Origin: a virus
IMG/VR virus record: IMGVR_UViG_3300047318_000529
Coordinates: 1-38,678 of that record
Reading direction: 5' to 3' (one strand)
DNA: 38,678 bases
The translations under genes and the position numbers were made by a program. The notes below the pieces were generated by a model. It was not told the DNA's origin and made no database searches. It saw nothing but the letters and a program-made list of their open reading frames with translations. This document shows positions 28,730 through 36,846 of the stretch, in pieces. Each line of letters begins with the position of its first letter. Positions within the stretch are counted from its first letter, which is position 1.

Positions 28730-28747
28730 CAAGAGAAAAGGAGAAAA

Positions 28748-29500
28748 ATGACAATTCAAACCCAATCCCAAGAAAACGCTGTGTCTGCAATGTTTTCTGA
28801 TGAAGAGATCAAGATTATACGAGAGTCCTATTGCAAAGAGGCAACGGAGTCTGAATTTAAAATATTTATGAGACTGTGCCAGAAAAGCAAGTTAGATCCT
28901 TTTTCCAGGCAAATCTATTTCATGAAAGTGGGCAATAAAATGACTACCATTACTGGGATAGATGGATTTCGAGTCATAGCCGAAAGAACCGGAAGATACA
29001 TGCCTGGAAAGGAGACTTCCTTCACATACGACGACAAAAATGGTCTCTTTAGCGCTACAAGCTATGTAAAAAAGCTCGGCCCAGACAAACAATGGCATGA
29101 GATTTCTGCTACTGCATTCCTGATAGAACAGAGAGGCAATAGTACTCCATGGCAGAAAATGCCTCATGTAATGCTGGCAAAATGCGCTGAATCGGCTGCT
29201 CTACGCAAGGCATTCCCTTCCGATCTTTCTGGCCTTTATACCAAAGAGGAAATGGACCAAGCAATTGTGTCGGAAGTTGAAACAATTGAAGAACCACCAA
29301 AAGAAACCTTCATAACCGAAGAACAAGTCGAAGAAATTTTGGGAACCCTAGAGATGGGAATTCTTCCTTACGAAGCAGGATATACAGAGACTTTTTTGAA
29401 GGTATATAAAATTCCTTCGGTTGAAAAGCTTCCTGCTGACGCTTTCCAAAGAGCAATGATATACTTGAATAAAAAAGTTCAAGCACTACAACCAAAATAA
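28748..29500 (+). CDS. bet: Phage recombination protein Bet (RecT/Redbeta family)
   Basis: 250 aa. ATG at 28748 is chosen (AAGGAG 4-5 nt upstream) rather than 28721, which lies in the operator. Single-strand annealing protein. The family core is clear: LCQKSKLDPFSRQIYFMKVG, TGIDGFRVIAERTGRY, and PHVMLAKCAESAALRKAFP, as in phage Bet proteins. The C-terminal 80 residues are variable and acidic and may bind the partner nuclease or host SSB. It is followed after 49 nt by its exonuclease. Confidence 0.92.
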   Translation: MTIQTQSQENAVSAMFSDEEIKIIRESYCKEATESEFKIFMRLCQKSKLDPFSRQIYFMKVGNKMTTITGIDGFRVIAERTGRYMPGKETSFTYDDKNGLFSATSYVKKLGPDKQWHEISATAFLIEQRGNSTPWQKMPHVMLAKCAESAALRKAFPSDLSGLYTKEEMDQAIVSEVETIEEPPKETFITEEQVEEILGTLEMGILPYEAGYTETFLKVYKIPSVEKLPADAFQRAMIYLNKKVQALQPK

Positions 29501-29502
29501 AG

Positions 29503-29527
29503 AAACCCCAGATTGATGCTGGGGTTT
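29503..29527 (+). promoter_or_regulatory. Hairpin between bet and exo
   Basis: AAACCCCAG / CTGGGGTTT, a 9-bp perfect stem with a 7-nt loop, directly after the bet stop. No T tract follows, so it is more likely a stability or processing element (uncoupling Bet and Exo levels) than a terminator. Confidence 0.55.
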
Positions 29528-29549
29528 ACCATCAGAAACGAGGAATTTT

Positions 29550-30398
29550 ATGAAAGAATACGCACCGATATTAGTCCCTTTAGAACAGAGAAGTCAAGAG
29601 TGGATTTCCTTCCGTGAAGGCAAGATAGGGGCCTCAGATGCTCCAGCTATCATGGGAGTCTCTCCCTGGAAAACTAAACTGCAACTTTGGGAGGAAAAGA
29701 TTTTAGGCACTAAAAAAGCCTCCACCCCTTCCATGGAAAGAGGCACTAAATATGAGCCCGAGGCTTTAGCTTGGTTTAATAGTCAAGTCAAAGATCTCTT
29801 CACTCCAGAAACTTACCAGCATGGGATTCACCACGACATCATTGCCTCTCTTGATGGATTCAATGGAGAAGTGAACGTAGAGCTAAAAATACCGAGCAAG
29901 TTCAGCTCTGATTTTCCCGAGCACTACATGCCTCAGCTCCAGCATCAGATGATGGTGTTAGGAACGGACTTTACATGGTATGCTGAGTACAGTCCCGATC
30001 TCAGGAAAGGATGGTATGCAAAGATTGAGAGAGACGATGACTATATTCACGAGCTACTTGCCTCAGAATTGGCCTTTTTAGCCTCTCTGATCGATTTACG
30101 AGCTCCAGAGCCTAGCGACAAGGATTGGGCTCAGATCGACGATCCTGAGCTTCTTTTGGCATCAAAAGGGTATAAACACATTTCTTATCAAATAGATGAA
30201 CTCGAAAGACAGAAAGATGAACTGAAAAAGAAACTCATTGGATCTGGAAACAACAACAGAATGAGATGCGGAGAGCTAAAGATCCAAAAGATCTATCGTA
30301 AAGGAAATCTGGACTACGCGAAAATGATCGAGGACTACAAGATTACTGGATATGAACGCTATCGGAAAGAATCCATTGAGACTTGGAGAATAACTTAG
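29550..30398 (+). CDS. YqaJ-family viral recombinase exonuclease
   Basis: 282 aa with CGAGGAA before the ATG. Lambda-Exo-like 5'-3' nuclease that makes the single strands Bet anneals. Motifs in order: SQEWISFREGKIGASDAPAI (residues 15-34), ERGTKYEPEAL (motif I glutamate), IIASLDGF (catalytic Asp near 106) and VNVELKIPS (catalytic Glu and Lys), then QLQHQMMVLG. Complete and of normal length. With bet it forms a standard two-component recombination module. Confidence 0.9.
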   Translation: MKEYAPILVPLEQRSQEWISFREGKIGASDAPAIMGVSPWKTKLQLWEEKILGTKKASTPSMERGTKYEPEALAWFNSQVKDLFTPETYQHGIHHDIIASLDGFNGEVNVELKIPSKFSSDFPEHYMPQLQHQMMVLGTDFTWYAEYSPDLRKGWYAKIERDDDYIHELLASELAFLASLIDLRAPEPSDKDWAQIDDPELLLASKGYKHISYQIDELERQKDELKKKLIGSGNNNRMRCGELKIQKIYRKGNLDYAKMIEDYKITGYERYRKESIETWRIT

Positions 30399-30541
30399 CG
30401 CTTCTTCTTAAGAGCCTTTTTCCCAGCATCTACGAACCTATCCCTCTTGCGATCCTCTTTCTCAAGAGACTTGAGGGATTTTTCTTCGGCCTTTGTGTCT
30501 TTTGCGATCTTTTTCTCGATCGATCTAATCTTTTTGTCCAT
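30395..30541 (-). CDS. 48-aa lysine-rich protein
   Basis: MDKKIRSIEKKIAKDTKAEEK and on to KKALKKKR; AAAGGA upstream. Nearly all K/E/D/R helix. It is last in the fibre operon and overlaps the convergent exo stop by 4 nt. Function unknown; too short for many callers. Confidence 0.55.
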   Translation of the reverse strand: MDKKIRSIEKKIAKDTKAEEKSLKSLEKEDRKRDRFVDAGKKALKKKR

Positions 30542-30548
30542 ATTTCCT

Positions 30549-32273
30549 TTAGCAAATTAAATGTCCCGAGAACCAAGTATCAATGACTCCAGAAGCACCT
30601 AGAATGCCCGCAGTTTTTGTAGAACCTCCAACAGCCACAAAAACATAAGCTGTGTCTGAGGCAGCCATTGAAATAATACCACTAACATTCTCTCCTGTAC
30701 CTGAAGACGAAGCGCCAGCTACCGCATATCCTAAGCTCCTTCGTAAGGTTAATGATGTTGCAGCAATATCAATCTGAAAAGAAGACATATTCGCATTCAC
30801 ATTATTAAAAAATACCGAAGCCTCGAAGTGATATTTTCCTGCAACTGGAGCTGTAAAGATACCGGTTCCTGCATTATAGTTTGAGTTTTGATCGAATGAA
30901 ACACTGTCGAAAATAATTGTATATGGTGAACCATCGCCAGTAGCATTCGGTACGGTGGTACTTAAAGAAGCAAAGAAACAAGGTTGCGCTGTATTTGTCG
31001 CTCTATTCGACGCGTCTATTTTAGAAGTAGTAGATGTAACCAAAGAGGTTCCATCAAATTTGACTACGCCATTTGTTGTGCTAAATGAGCTTGCATTTGT
31101 TCCTCCTCCCACAATCGGAAGAACTCCAAAAGCCGGATTGCTTCCAGCTCCTCCAGAGACCAAGGCTTGGCCAGAGGTTCCAGTTCCAATCGATGTCAAG
31201 GATCCACTTGCATTGCCAACTTGAACCGCGTGATTCGTGGTCCCAGTCACATTGAAGTTAAGAGCATTTCCTCCAGCTGTAACAGTTAGGTTATTCCCAC
31301 TGTGGACTAGGATAACTCCGGCGACAGGAGTTGCACTCCCTGCGAAATCATCTGTAAAGGTCGTAACCGCTCCTCCACTTCCACCAGTAAGTGAAACGAA
31401 TCCATTCGCATCTACCGCAAAGTCTGTGTTCTTGAAGTGAGCAATTCCATTCTTAGTGGCATCTGATGCAACGACCGCTGAGGCTCTTTGGATTTGAACG
31501 GTATAAGTGTTTGCTGCGAGAGAGTTAGTTCTAATAGCATTCGCGATCGTTCCGGCTGCAGCTTGTGCGCCAGTAACGGTGATTAAACCAGCTCCTGTAG
31601 GAACGACAGGGTTGGTACCAGGAGGAGTACTTGCATCTACTCCCACCTGCGTTATGGCTCCAGAGCCTCCCGCAGTCTCAAGATTAATCGTTCCGGCACC
31701 ATTGGTGATCGTGATCGATCCGCCAGTGGAGGTAAGATTTGCAGCAACGGGATTACTTCCAGTTGAACCAATCGCAAGCTGACCATTTGTCAAAGGACCA
31801 ACTGTTGTAATTGGAGAGGTGCCTTGGCCTATCATGATCGCATGATTGGTAATAGTATTTACACCCGTTCCCCCATGAATAACAGGAACGATTCCAGTAA
31901 TAGCTAATGTAAGTTGACTAGCGCCTGTTTTCGTGCTAGTCATCACAGTTCCATCGCCAATGACATTGATATTGGAAGAACCATCCGGAACAACCTGTGC
32001 TCCTACCTGATCGGTAAGATTAGTTGCTGAACCACTACCCGGAGTGATGATAGACCAAATTGCATCTGCATGTTTGGTCATCGTATTCCAAGTGATTCGA
32101 AGCAGTTTATAGAATACGAATGTAACCGTATTTTCCCATTCAGTGCCGATTTCGTAGTTATTATCCTCGACAGTAGGAGCTCTATTCACGAACACCATGT
32201 TGACAGGAGCACGCTGGGCTACATTGAGAGGATTACTGCTTGGTGTTGTGTTGAAACCGCTAAAACTGCTCAT
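30549..32273 (-). CDS. Tail fibre with C1q-like C-terminal domain
   Basis: 574 aa with AAAGGGA before the ATG. The shaft is Gly/Thr/Ser/Ala-rich with repeated G-T-N-x-V and T-T-V-G units typical of trimeric beta-structured fibres. The last 130 residues read FDSVSFDQNSNYNAGTGIFTAPVAGKY...FEASVFF...GHLIC, the layout of a C1q/TNF-like jelly roll. Its nearest match in the genome is the next gene, whose C-terminus shares FDSxxxDQNSxxNxGTxxFTAPVxGKY. Likely receptor-binding. Confidence 0.75.
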   Translation of the reverse strand: MSSFSGFNTTPSSNPLNVAQRAPVNMVFVNRAPTVEDNNYEIGTEWENTVTFVFYKLLRITWNTMTKHADAIWSIITPGSGSATNLTDQVGAQVVPDGSSNINVIGDGTVMTSTKTGASQLTLAITGIVPVIHGGTGVNTITNHAIMIGQGTSPITTVGPLTNGQLAIGSTGSNPVAANLTSTGGSITITNGAGTINLETAGGSGAITQVGVDASTPPGTNPVVPTGAGLITVTGAQAAAGTIANAIRTNSLAANTYTVQIQRASAVVASDATKNGIAHFKNTDFAVDANGFVSLTGGSGGAVTTFTDDFAGSATPVAGVILVHSGNNLTVTAGGNALNFNVTGTTNHAVQVGNASGSLTSIGTGTSGQALVSGGAGSNPAFGVLPIVGGGTNASSFSTTNGVVKFDGTSLVTSTTSKIDASNRATNTAQPCFFASLSTTVPNATGDGSPYTIIFDSVSFDQNSNYNAGTGIFTAPVAGKYHFEASVFFNNVNANMSSFQIDIAATSLTLRRSLGYAVAGASSSGTGENVSGIISMAASDTAYVFVAVGGSTKTAGILGASGVIDTWFSGHLIC

Positions 32274-32285
32274 TTAAATCCCTTT

Positions 32286-34301
32286 TTAACAAAGTAACGT
32301 TCCTTGCCAACTTGTAGCCGTTGCTCCTCCGACTATATCAACAATCTTTGTCCCGCTCACAACAGTTATATTTACAGTAGCTGTATTAGTTGCTGTCATC
32401 GGTACAGTAATACACCATGTCAGATTTAATATTCCATTACCTGCCATAGTAAATGGATTAACTGTGAGTAATTGATACGTTCCACCAGTAGTTACTAGAT
32501 TCAAATATGCTTGAGTCATAGCAACACTAAAATCTGTAAAATATAGAAATCCAGTCATCAAATATTTTCCAGTAACTGGAGCAGTAAATGTTGAAGTTCC
32601 TGTATTAAAGTCGCTATTTTGATCATATAATTCTGAATCGAATGCTATCGTGTAGGTAGTTCCATCACCAGTGACGTTACTTGCAGTACCAGCTAAATAA
32701 GCAAAAAAAGCAGACTGTAAAGGATAATTTATTTCTCCCGTTGTGGCGACTCTCATTACATTAGTTGTTCCAAGAGTAGCATTCGAAGAAATCGCAAAAG
32801 CATCTGAATCGCTATTATCCAATCCGAAGGTCCACGCTTGTCCCCCGCTGATATTAGTCTCTATAAATGCATCTGATGCGGTAGATCCTGCTACTTGAGC
32901 TTGGTAAAATGCTCTAGCAGAGGCTGTATTTGAAGTATTTGATACAATCGCTGATAAATCGCCTCCAGAAACTGCAGCAGTAATAGATAGATTGCCTGTA
33001 TCATCTTCCGTAATGACGCCATTTTGAATGATCTTTCCAGTCGCTCCATCAAAACGAACAAGAGCATTGTCAGTTGAAGATCCTGGACCTGTCACATCTC
33101 CACTACTTGCAGCCTGAGACCCTAACTGTCCTGTAGAAGTATTGATTGTTACCACGTTTAGGTTTGCAACAGCAACGCTCGCTACACCAGTCATGCTTAC
33201 GCCACCAGTAGGAGCCTGAATTACTGTAGTTGCAGAAGCTGTAGTAGAGCCAACTGTAGTTGCATGAGCGTTCGCAGAGGTTCCAACGTTACAGCCACCA
33301 GTGCCACAAGCGATAGTAGTTGTGCTGGTAGTTGTTGTAGAACCTAAAGTAGTAGTATGGGCATTCGCTGAAGCTCCGACGCTACATCCACCCGTCCCAC
33401 ATTCAATCGTGGTAACAGATGTTGTATTAGTTGATCCCATGGATAATGTTTTTACCGCGCCACCTTGAGCAATTGCGACTGTAGTTGCGGCAGAATCCCC
33501 ACTAATCGTCAACGCACCTGTGCCAGAATTTATTGTCAGTGCGCCGTTGGTCGATGTGACATTTAATGCTCCACTTCCACTTTGGACAGTAGTTGCACTA
33601 GATGAGTTCGTCGATCCTAGGAATGTTGATTTGACCCCACCTCCCGTTCCAATATTGAGAGTGGTGGCTGTAGCATCTGTGCTTATAGAAATCGTTCCAG
33701 TCCCAGTCGTAAGGCCAAAGGTACCGTTGCTAGAGGTAGCCACAGTAATGCCGCCTGAGCCCGATTGAATGCCCGTGGTAGCCGTTGTGGTGGTAGAGCC
33801 TAATGTGGTTGTATGAGCTGTAGCGTTCGTGCCTATATTAAGAGCTCCTGTTCCATCAGAAACTACAGTTAATGTTCCATTGGAGTTCGTGGCAGAAATC
33901 GTATTGGAATCTAGTCGGATGTTATCCAACTGGGCCGTGATATTCGTAGTTGCAATCGTAGGAGCTGTGACAAAGAGTCCATAGCCTGTAGTTACTGCGC
34001 CTGCTCCAGAGAAAGTTCCACTCGCGATGTACAAACCATAGCCATTAGAAATTGTCACTCCACCCGGAGGAGCCATTGTAGGATATAGGCCTATAGACGC
34101 TGCGTTCGTTATGTTCGATGATGGGGCAAAAGAGGCATCAACGAAGATGCCATCTGCATCAGAGCCAGTAGAAACATTCGATCCAGTCACCCATAAGCCG
34201 ATGCGATTCGGAAGATTCACATAGAGGGATGCTGTCGTAGCAGAAGCACCCACTCCGAAGGCCGCTAGGCTATAATTATTGAGTGTATTTTGCGAAGCCA
34301 T
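32286..34301 (-). CDS. Tail fibre with Thr-rich shaft and C1q-like tip
   Basis: 671 aa from the ATG at 34301 (GGTGG upstream), which overlaps the previous stop as TGATG. The shaft holds many repeats of the form TTLGSTTTTATTxIxSGxGG and AHTTTxGSTT, about 25-35 residues each. The C-terminal 140 residues form a second C1q-like domain (DQNSDFNTGTSTFTAPVTGKY, ending WQGTLLC). The repeats suggest a trimeric beta-helix. Paralogue of 30549-32273. Confidence 0.75.
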   Translation of the reverse strand: MASQNTLNNYSLAAFGVGASATTASLYVNLPNRIGLWVTGSNVSTGSDADGIFVDASFAPSSNITNAASIGLYPTMAPPGGVTISNGYGLYIASGTFSGAGAVTTGYGLFVTAPTIATTNITAQLDNIRLDSNTISATNSNGTLTVVSDGTGALNIGTNATAHTTTLGSTTTTATTGIQSGSGGITVATSSNGTFGLTTGTGTISISTDATATTLNIGTGGGVKSTFLGSTNSSSATTVQSGSGALNVTSTNGALTINSGTGALTISGDSAATTVAIAQGGAVKTLSMGSTNTTSVTTIECGTGGCSVGASANAHTTTLGSTTTTSTTTIACGTGGCNVGTSANAHATTVGSTTASATTVIQAPTGGVSMTGVASVAVANLNVVTINTSTGQLGSQAASSGDVTGPGSSTDNALVRFDGATGKIIQNGVITEDDTGNLSITAAVSGGDLSAIVSNTSNTASARAFYQAQVAGSTASDAFIETNISGGQAWTFGLDNSDSDAFAISSNATLGTTNVMRVATTGEINYPLQSAFFAYLAGTASNVTGDGTTYTIAFDSELYDQNSDFNTGTSTFTAPVTGKYLMTGFLYFTDFSVAMTQAYLNLVTTGGTYQLLTVNPFTMAGNGILNLTWCITVPMTATNTATVNITVVSGTKIVDIVGGATATSWQGTLLC

Positions 34302-35527
34302 CAAACCACCGTTATATTCCCTGATTTTATCGCGCAGCACCAGCGTGCATTCGCTGTCTCACAGACTAACTCTACCCAATCTCCTACAGCAGTTGAAGCT
34401 AAAGATCCTCCAACTCCGAGAGTAGTCTGCTGGTTTCCGATTCTGATTCTTGTAGCAGCATTTGGTTGAGTGATCGTCCAGGAAGTAGATCCATCAAGAA
34501 CCACTTCGATTGTATCTCCTACAGCTGACACTGCTGGGAGAGCGAGTGATAAAGCGCCTCCAGTAGTACAAAAATATCCATTGCTGATTGCTAAAGTCTG
34601 GCTTGCACCAATGACTTGCCAGTTAATGCCACTCCCTACAGCTGCTATAGTGATGGAATTAGATCCATTCGAAATGGAAATACCCGCTCCAGCAGTAAGA
34701 GTCGCTGCGGCTGGGACACCTGCTGTAGATCCGATGATAAGCTGTCCATCAGTAGCCAAAGCAGTTAAGACTGGGATGCCAGTAGCTCCGGTAGTGAGAA
34801 CTGCTCGGTTAGCTGTAGCAAGTCCAGTGATTGTGTTGTTGGCTGAGGAATAAAGGATCTGATTGATCGTGGTGGTTGCAGGATAAGTTGCAGTCGTGTA
34901 GATGTTATTCGTTCCATCTGATCGAAGAATAACCCCCGCAGAACCACTTGCGCTTGGATAGGTTGGAATAGACCACGTTGGATCTGCTCCGGTATTGGTC
35001 TGAAGCACTTGGCCTGTTGTGCCCGATCCTAACTGTGTTAGCGTGGCTGTTCCTGCGCCGATTTGGAGAGCATGGTTAGTAAGGCCAGTAAGTTGCACCG
35101 TTTCAGTATTCAAAGAGCCGACAATTGTGATACTTCCAGTGCCAAGCAGGTTAAAATTGCCCGCGCCGTCGGGAACTTCCGCTCCTCCAGAATTCCCAGT
35201 AATCGTGATAATCGCACCAGAAGATGAAACAGATTTAAATGATGGATCCGCCGCAGGTCCATTACTGGTCAGAACAAATCCAGCAGTTCCAGGAGCAACT
35301 TTGGTGATCGTATCAGTTCCAGCGCCAATAAGCACACTGTGATTAGTAAGACCTGTTAACTGAGTTGTAAGAGTAGAAATTCCGGGATTACCAACAACAG
35401 TGATACTCCCAGAACCGATGGTGTTAATATTGTTGAGCGTGGGCGGGACTGGGCCCCCGGAATTGCCAGTCAGAGTAGTGACAAACCCGCTACCGCCACC
35501 TGGTAAAAAGGCACCTGCCTGGCTCAC
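34301..35527 (-). CDS. Tail fibre protein, repeat-rich
   Basis: 408 aa with a GTG start at 35527 (AAGGAAGG upstream). Repeats of the form LTGLTNHSVLIGAGTDTITKV and NHALQIGAGTATLTQLG, plus ITGNSGG near GSITVVG/GSITIVG, give a regular beta shaft. The C-terminal part (SNGYFCTTGGALSLALPAVSAVGDTIEVVLDGSTSWTI) differs from the C1q tips of the other two fibres. Confidence 0.7.
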   Translation of the reverse strand: MSQAGAFLPGGGSGFVTTLTGNSGGPVPPTLNNINTIGSGSITVVGNPGISTLTTQLTGLTNHSVLIGAGTDTITKVAPGTAGFVLTSNGPAADPSFKSVSSSGAIITITGNSGGAEVPDGAGNFNLLGTGSITIVGSLNTETVQLTGLTNHALQIGAGTATLTQLGSGTTGQVLQTNTGADPTWSIPTYPSASGSAGVILRSDGTNNIYTTATYPATTTINQILYSSANNTITGLATANRAVLTTGATGIPVLTALATDGQLIIGSTAGVPAAATLTAGAGISISNGSNSITIAAVGSGINWQVIGASQTLAISNGYFCTTGGALSLALPAVSAVGDTIEVVLDGSTSWTITQPNAATRIRIGNQQTTLGVGGSLASTAVGDWVELVCETANARWCCAIKSGNITVV

Positions 35528-35539
35528 GATCTACCTTCC

Positions 35540-35869
35540 TTAGTTAGCGTAATAGACGCTAAGATATACTGATCCTGTACCTGCAGCCCCTTTTACATAA
35601 AACTGGGTATTTGCCGGTAACTCAAAAGCATTTCCTGTTTCTCTGTTAGCTGAAAAATCGATCAGAACAAAAGATCCTGCTGGCAAAACCTCGTTATCAT
35701 TGAGCCCATCAATAGAAATCGTCACTAAGACAGTGCTATTATTGGTGATCTTAATGAGACGCATTGAATGGGTGACAGCACTTCCCAGAGTCTGATAGGT
35801 ATTGTTAAAAGTCGCAGAGTCTCTGCTTCTTAAGGTATCTATCGTGGCTCTAGTATTTAACTGGGTCAT
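35540..35869 (-). CDS. Small virion-associated protein
   Basis: 109 aa. Beta-rich, ending FELPANTQFYVKGAAGTGSVYLSVYYAN, a layout common in small fibre-cluster proteins. Its ATG overlaps the previous gene's TAA. Probably structural. No domain name can be fixed. Confidence 0.6.
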   Translation of the reverse strand: MTQLNTRATIDTLRSRDSATFNNTYQTLGSAVTHSMRLIKITNNSTVLVTISIDGLNDNEVLPAGSFVLIDFSANRETGNAFELPANTQFYVKGAAGTGSVYLSVYYAN

Positions 35870-36051
35870 TAAGCACCTTCAGGTTTTGGCTCTTCTTTTT
35901 GTTTATCAAGATCTACAATTTTCTGTACTACAATAGCCCTCATTTGGCAGAGGGCATCATGCACTGCGCCCAGAGGAGCATCTGAATCGCAGAGCAGTTG
36001 ATAGAGTTTTTCGTCAATCGTTATTTCCACAGAAGATTTCGGTTTAATCAT
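35869..36051 (-). CDS. Small hypothetical protein
   Basis: 60 aa. Short helix-rich segment with KLYQLLCDSDAPLGAVHDALCQM; acidic/basic tail. It overlaps the HNH gene's end by 8 nt and lies between that gene and the 109-aa gene. Probably expressed with the fibres. Confidence 0.55.
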   Translation of the reverse strand: MIKPKSSVEITIDEKLYQLLCDSDAPLGAVHDALCQMRAIVVQKIVDLDKQKEEPKPEGA

Positions 36052-36787
36052 GGTTAGGTTCCTTTACGTGTTTCCAGGATTGTCCAGATTTTATCTTTGC
36101 TATAGCCGTTTTATTAACGCCATATTCTCTAGCCAATCTGCTTCCTGTTACACCTAATCTTAGCATCTCTTTAATTTTCATCACTTTCTTTTCATCCAAT
36201 TTTGAACACCCATTACTACTTCCTATATTAGGGTTGTGATTTCTTGCTGCACGTCCTTTTCTAACCATATCTGCCGAGTTGTCTTTTGGAGTCCCGACAA
36301 AAAGATGCTTAGGGTTTGTACAGATTGGATTATCACAGTCATGGCATACAAGATATCCTTCAGGAATTTCTCCTTTAAAGAGCAAGTAAGAGACCCGGTG
36401 ACCTCTGGAATATTGTCCATGCCACATTCTTGTATATCCTGCGCGATCTTTGTCTCCATTCCAGTGCCAACAACCATCTTTTCGAATAACATGGCTTTCA
36501 AAAATTTCTCTGGTTTTAGCCAGTTTTTGATCTTCAGTGAGTTTTTTCCACTCAAAATCAACCCAAGCTTTGCCTTTATATTTACATTCTTTGGAACAGA
36601 ATCTCGACCTTGGACGCCCTGGAGATCTGTAAGATGTATATCTTTTTCCACAAATTTCACATTCATCCTCATCGATTTTCCTCTGCGGTCTGCAACCATT
36701 GCTGCAATATTTTGCCGCTCCGTTGGCTGTATTCCTTTTCCACTTGAACTCTATTCCACATGTCACACATATCGATTTACCTATCAT
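36044..36787 (-). CDS. HNH homing endonuclease with zinc fingers
   Basis: 247 aa. N-terminal Cys-rich domains (CVTCGIEF...CSNGC; CEICGKRY...CSKEC) are followed by an HNH_3-type nuclease: GCWHWNGDKDRAGYTRMW, GHRVSYLLFKGEIPEGYLVCHDCDNPICTNPKHLFVG and DNSADMVRKGR, with the H, N and H residues in place. A C-terminal helix-turn-helix (LGVTGSRLAREYGVNKTAIAKIKSG) is the usual DNA-binding part. It is inserted in the fibre operon after the 657-aa fibre. Its Shine-Dalgarno AAGGAGG is hidden in a hairpin (36794-36809). Confidence 0.88.
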   Translation of the reverse strand: MIGKSICVTCGIEFKWKRNTANGAAKYCSNGCRPQRKIDEDECEICGKRYTSYRSPGRPRSRFCSKECKYKGKAWVDFEWKKLTEDQKLAKTREIFESHVIRKDGCWHWNGDKDRAGYTRMWHGQYSRGHRVSYLLFKGEIPEGYLVCHDCDNPICTNPKHLFVGTPKDNSADMVRKGRAARNHNPNIGSSNGCSKLDEKKVMKIKEMLRLGVTGSRLAREYGVNKTAIAKIKSGQSWKHVKEPNHD

Positions 36788-36793
36788 CTTAAC

Positions 36794-36809
36794 CTCCTTT
36801 GGTAAGGAG
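36794..36809 (-). promoter_or_regulatory. SD-sequestering hairpin before HNH gene
   Basis: CTCCTT / AAGGAG with a 4-nt loop. On the minus strand the second arm is the Shine-Dalgarno itself (AAAGGAGG, 7 nt before the ATG). Free-standing homing endonucleases of other phages are known to be limited by such hairpins on read-through mRNA, so this probably represses the nuclease when it is co-transcribed with the fibre gene. Confidence 0.65.
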
Positions 36810-36846
36810 ATTAAGATATCAAATCAGGGCACTTTTGTCTACCCTA

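Noticed and set aside
31507-31782. Val/Pro/Ala-rich plus-strand ORFs opposite the fibre genes (also 33520, 34470, 35019, 37661, 37916, 38180)
   Set aside because: They arise from the Thr/Gly repeat codons read backwards, lack ribosome sites, and mirror the real minus-strand fibres.
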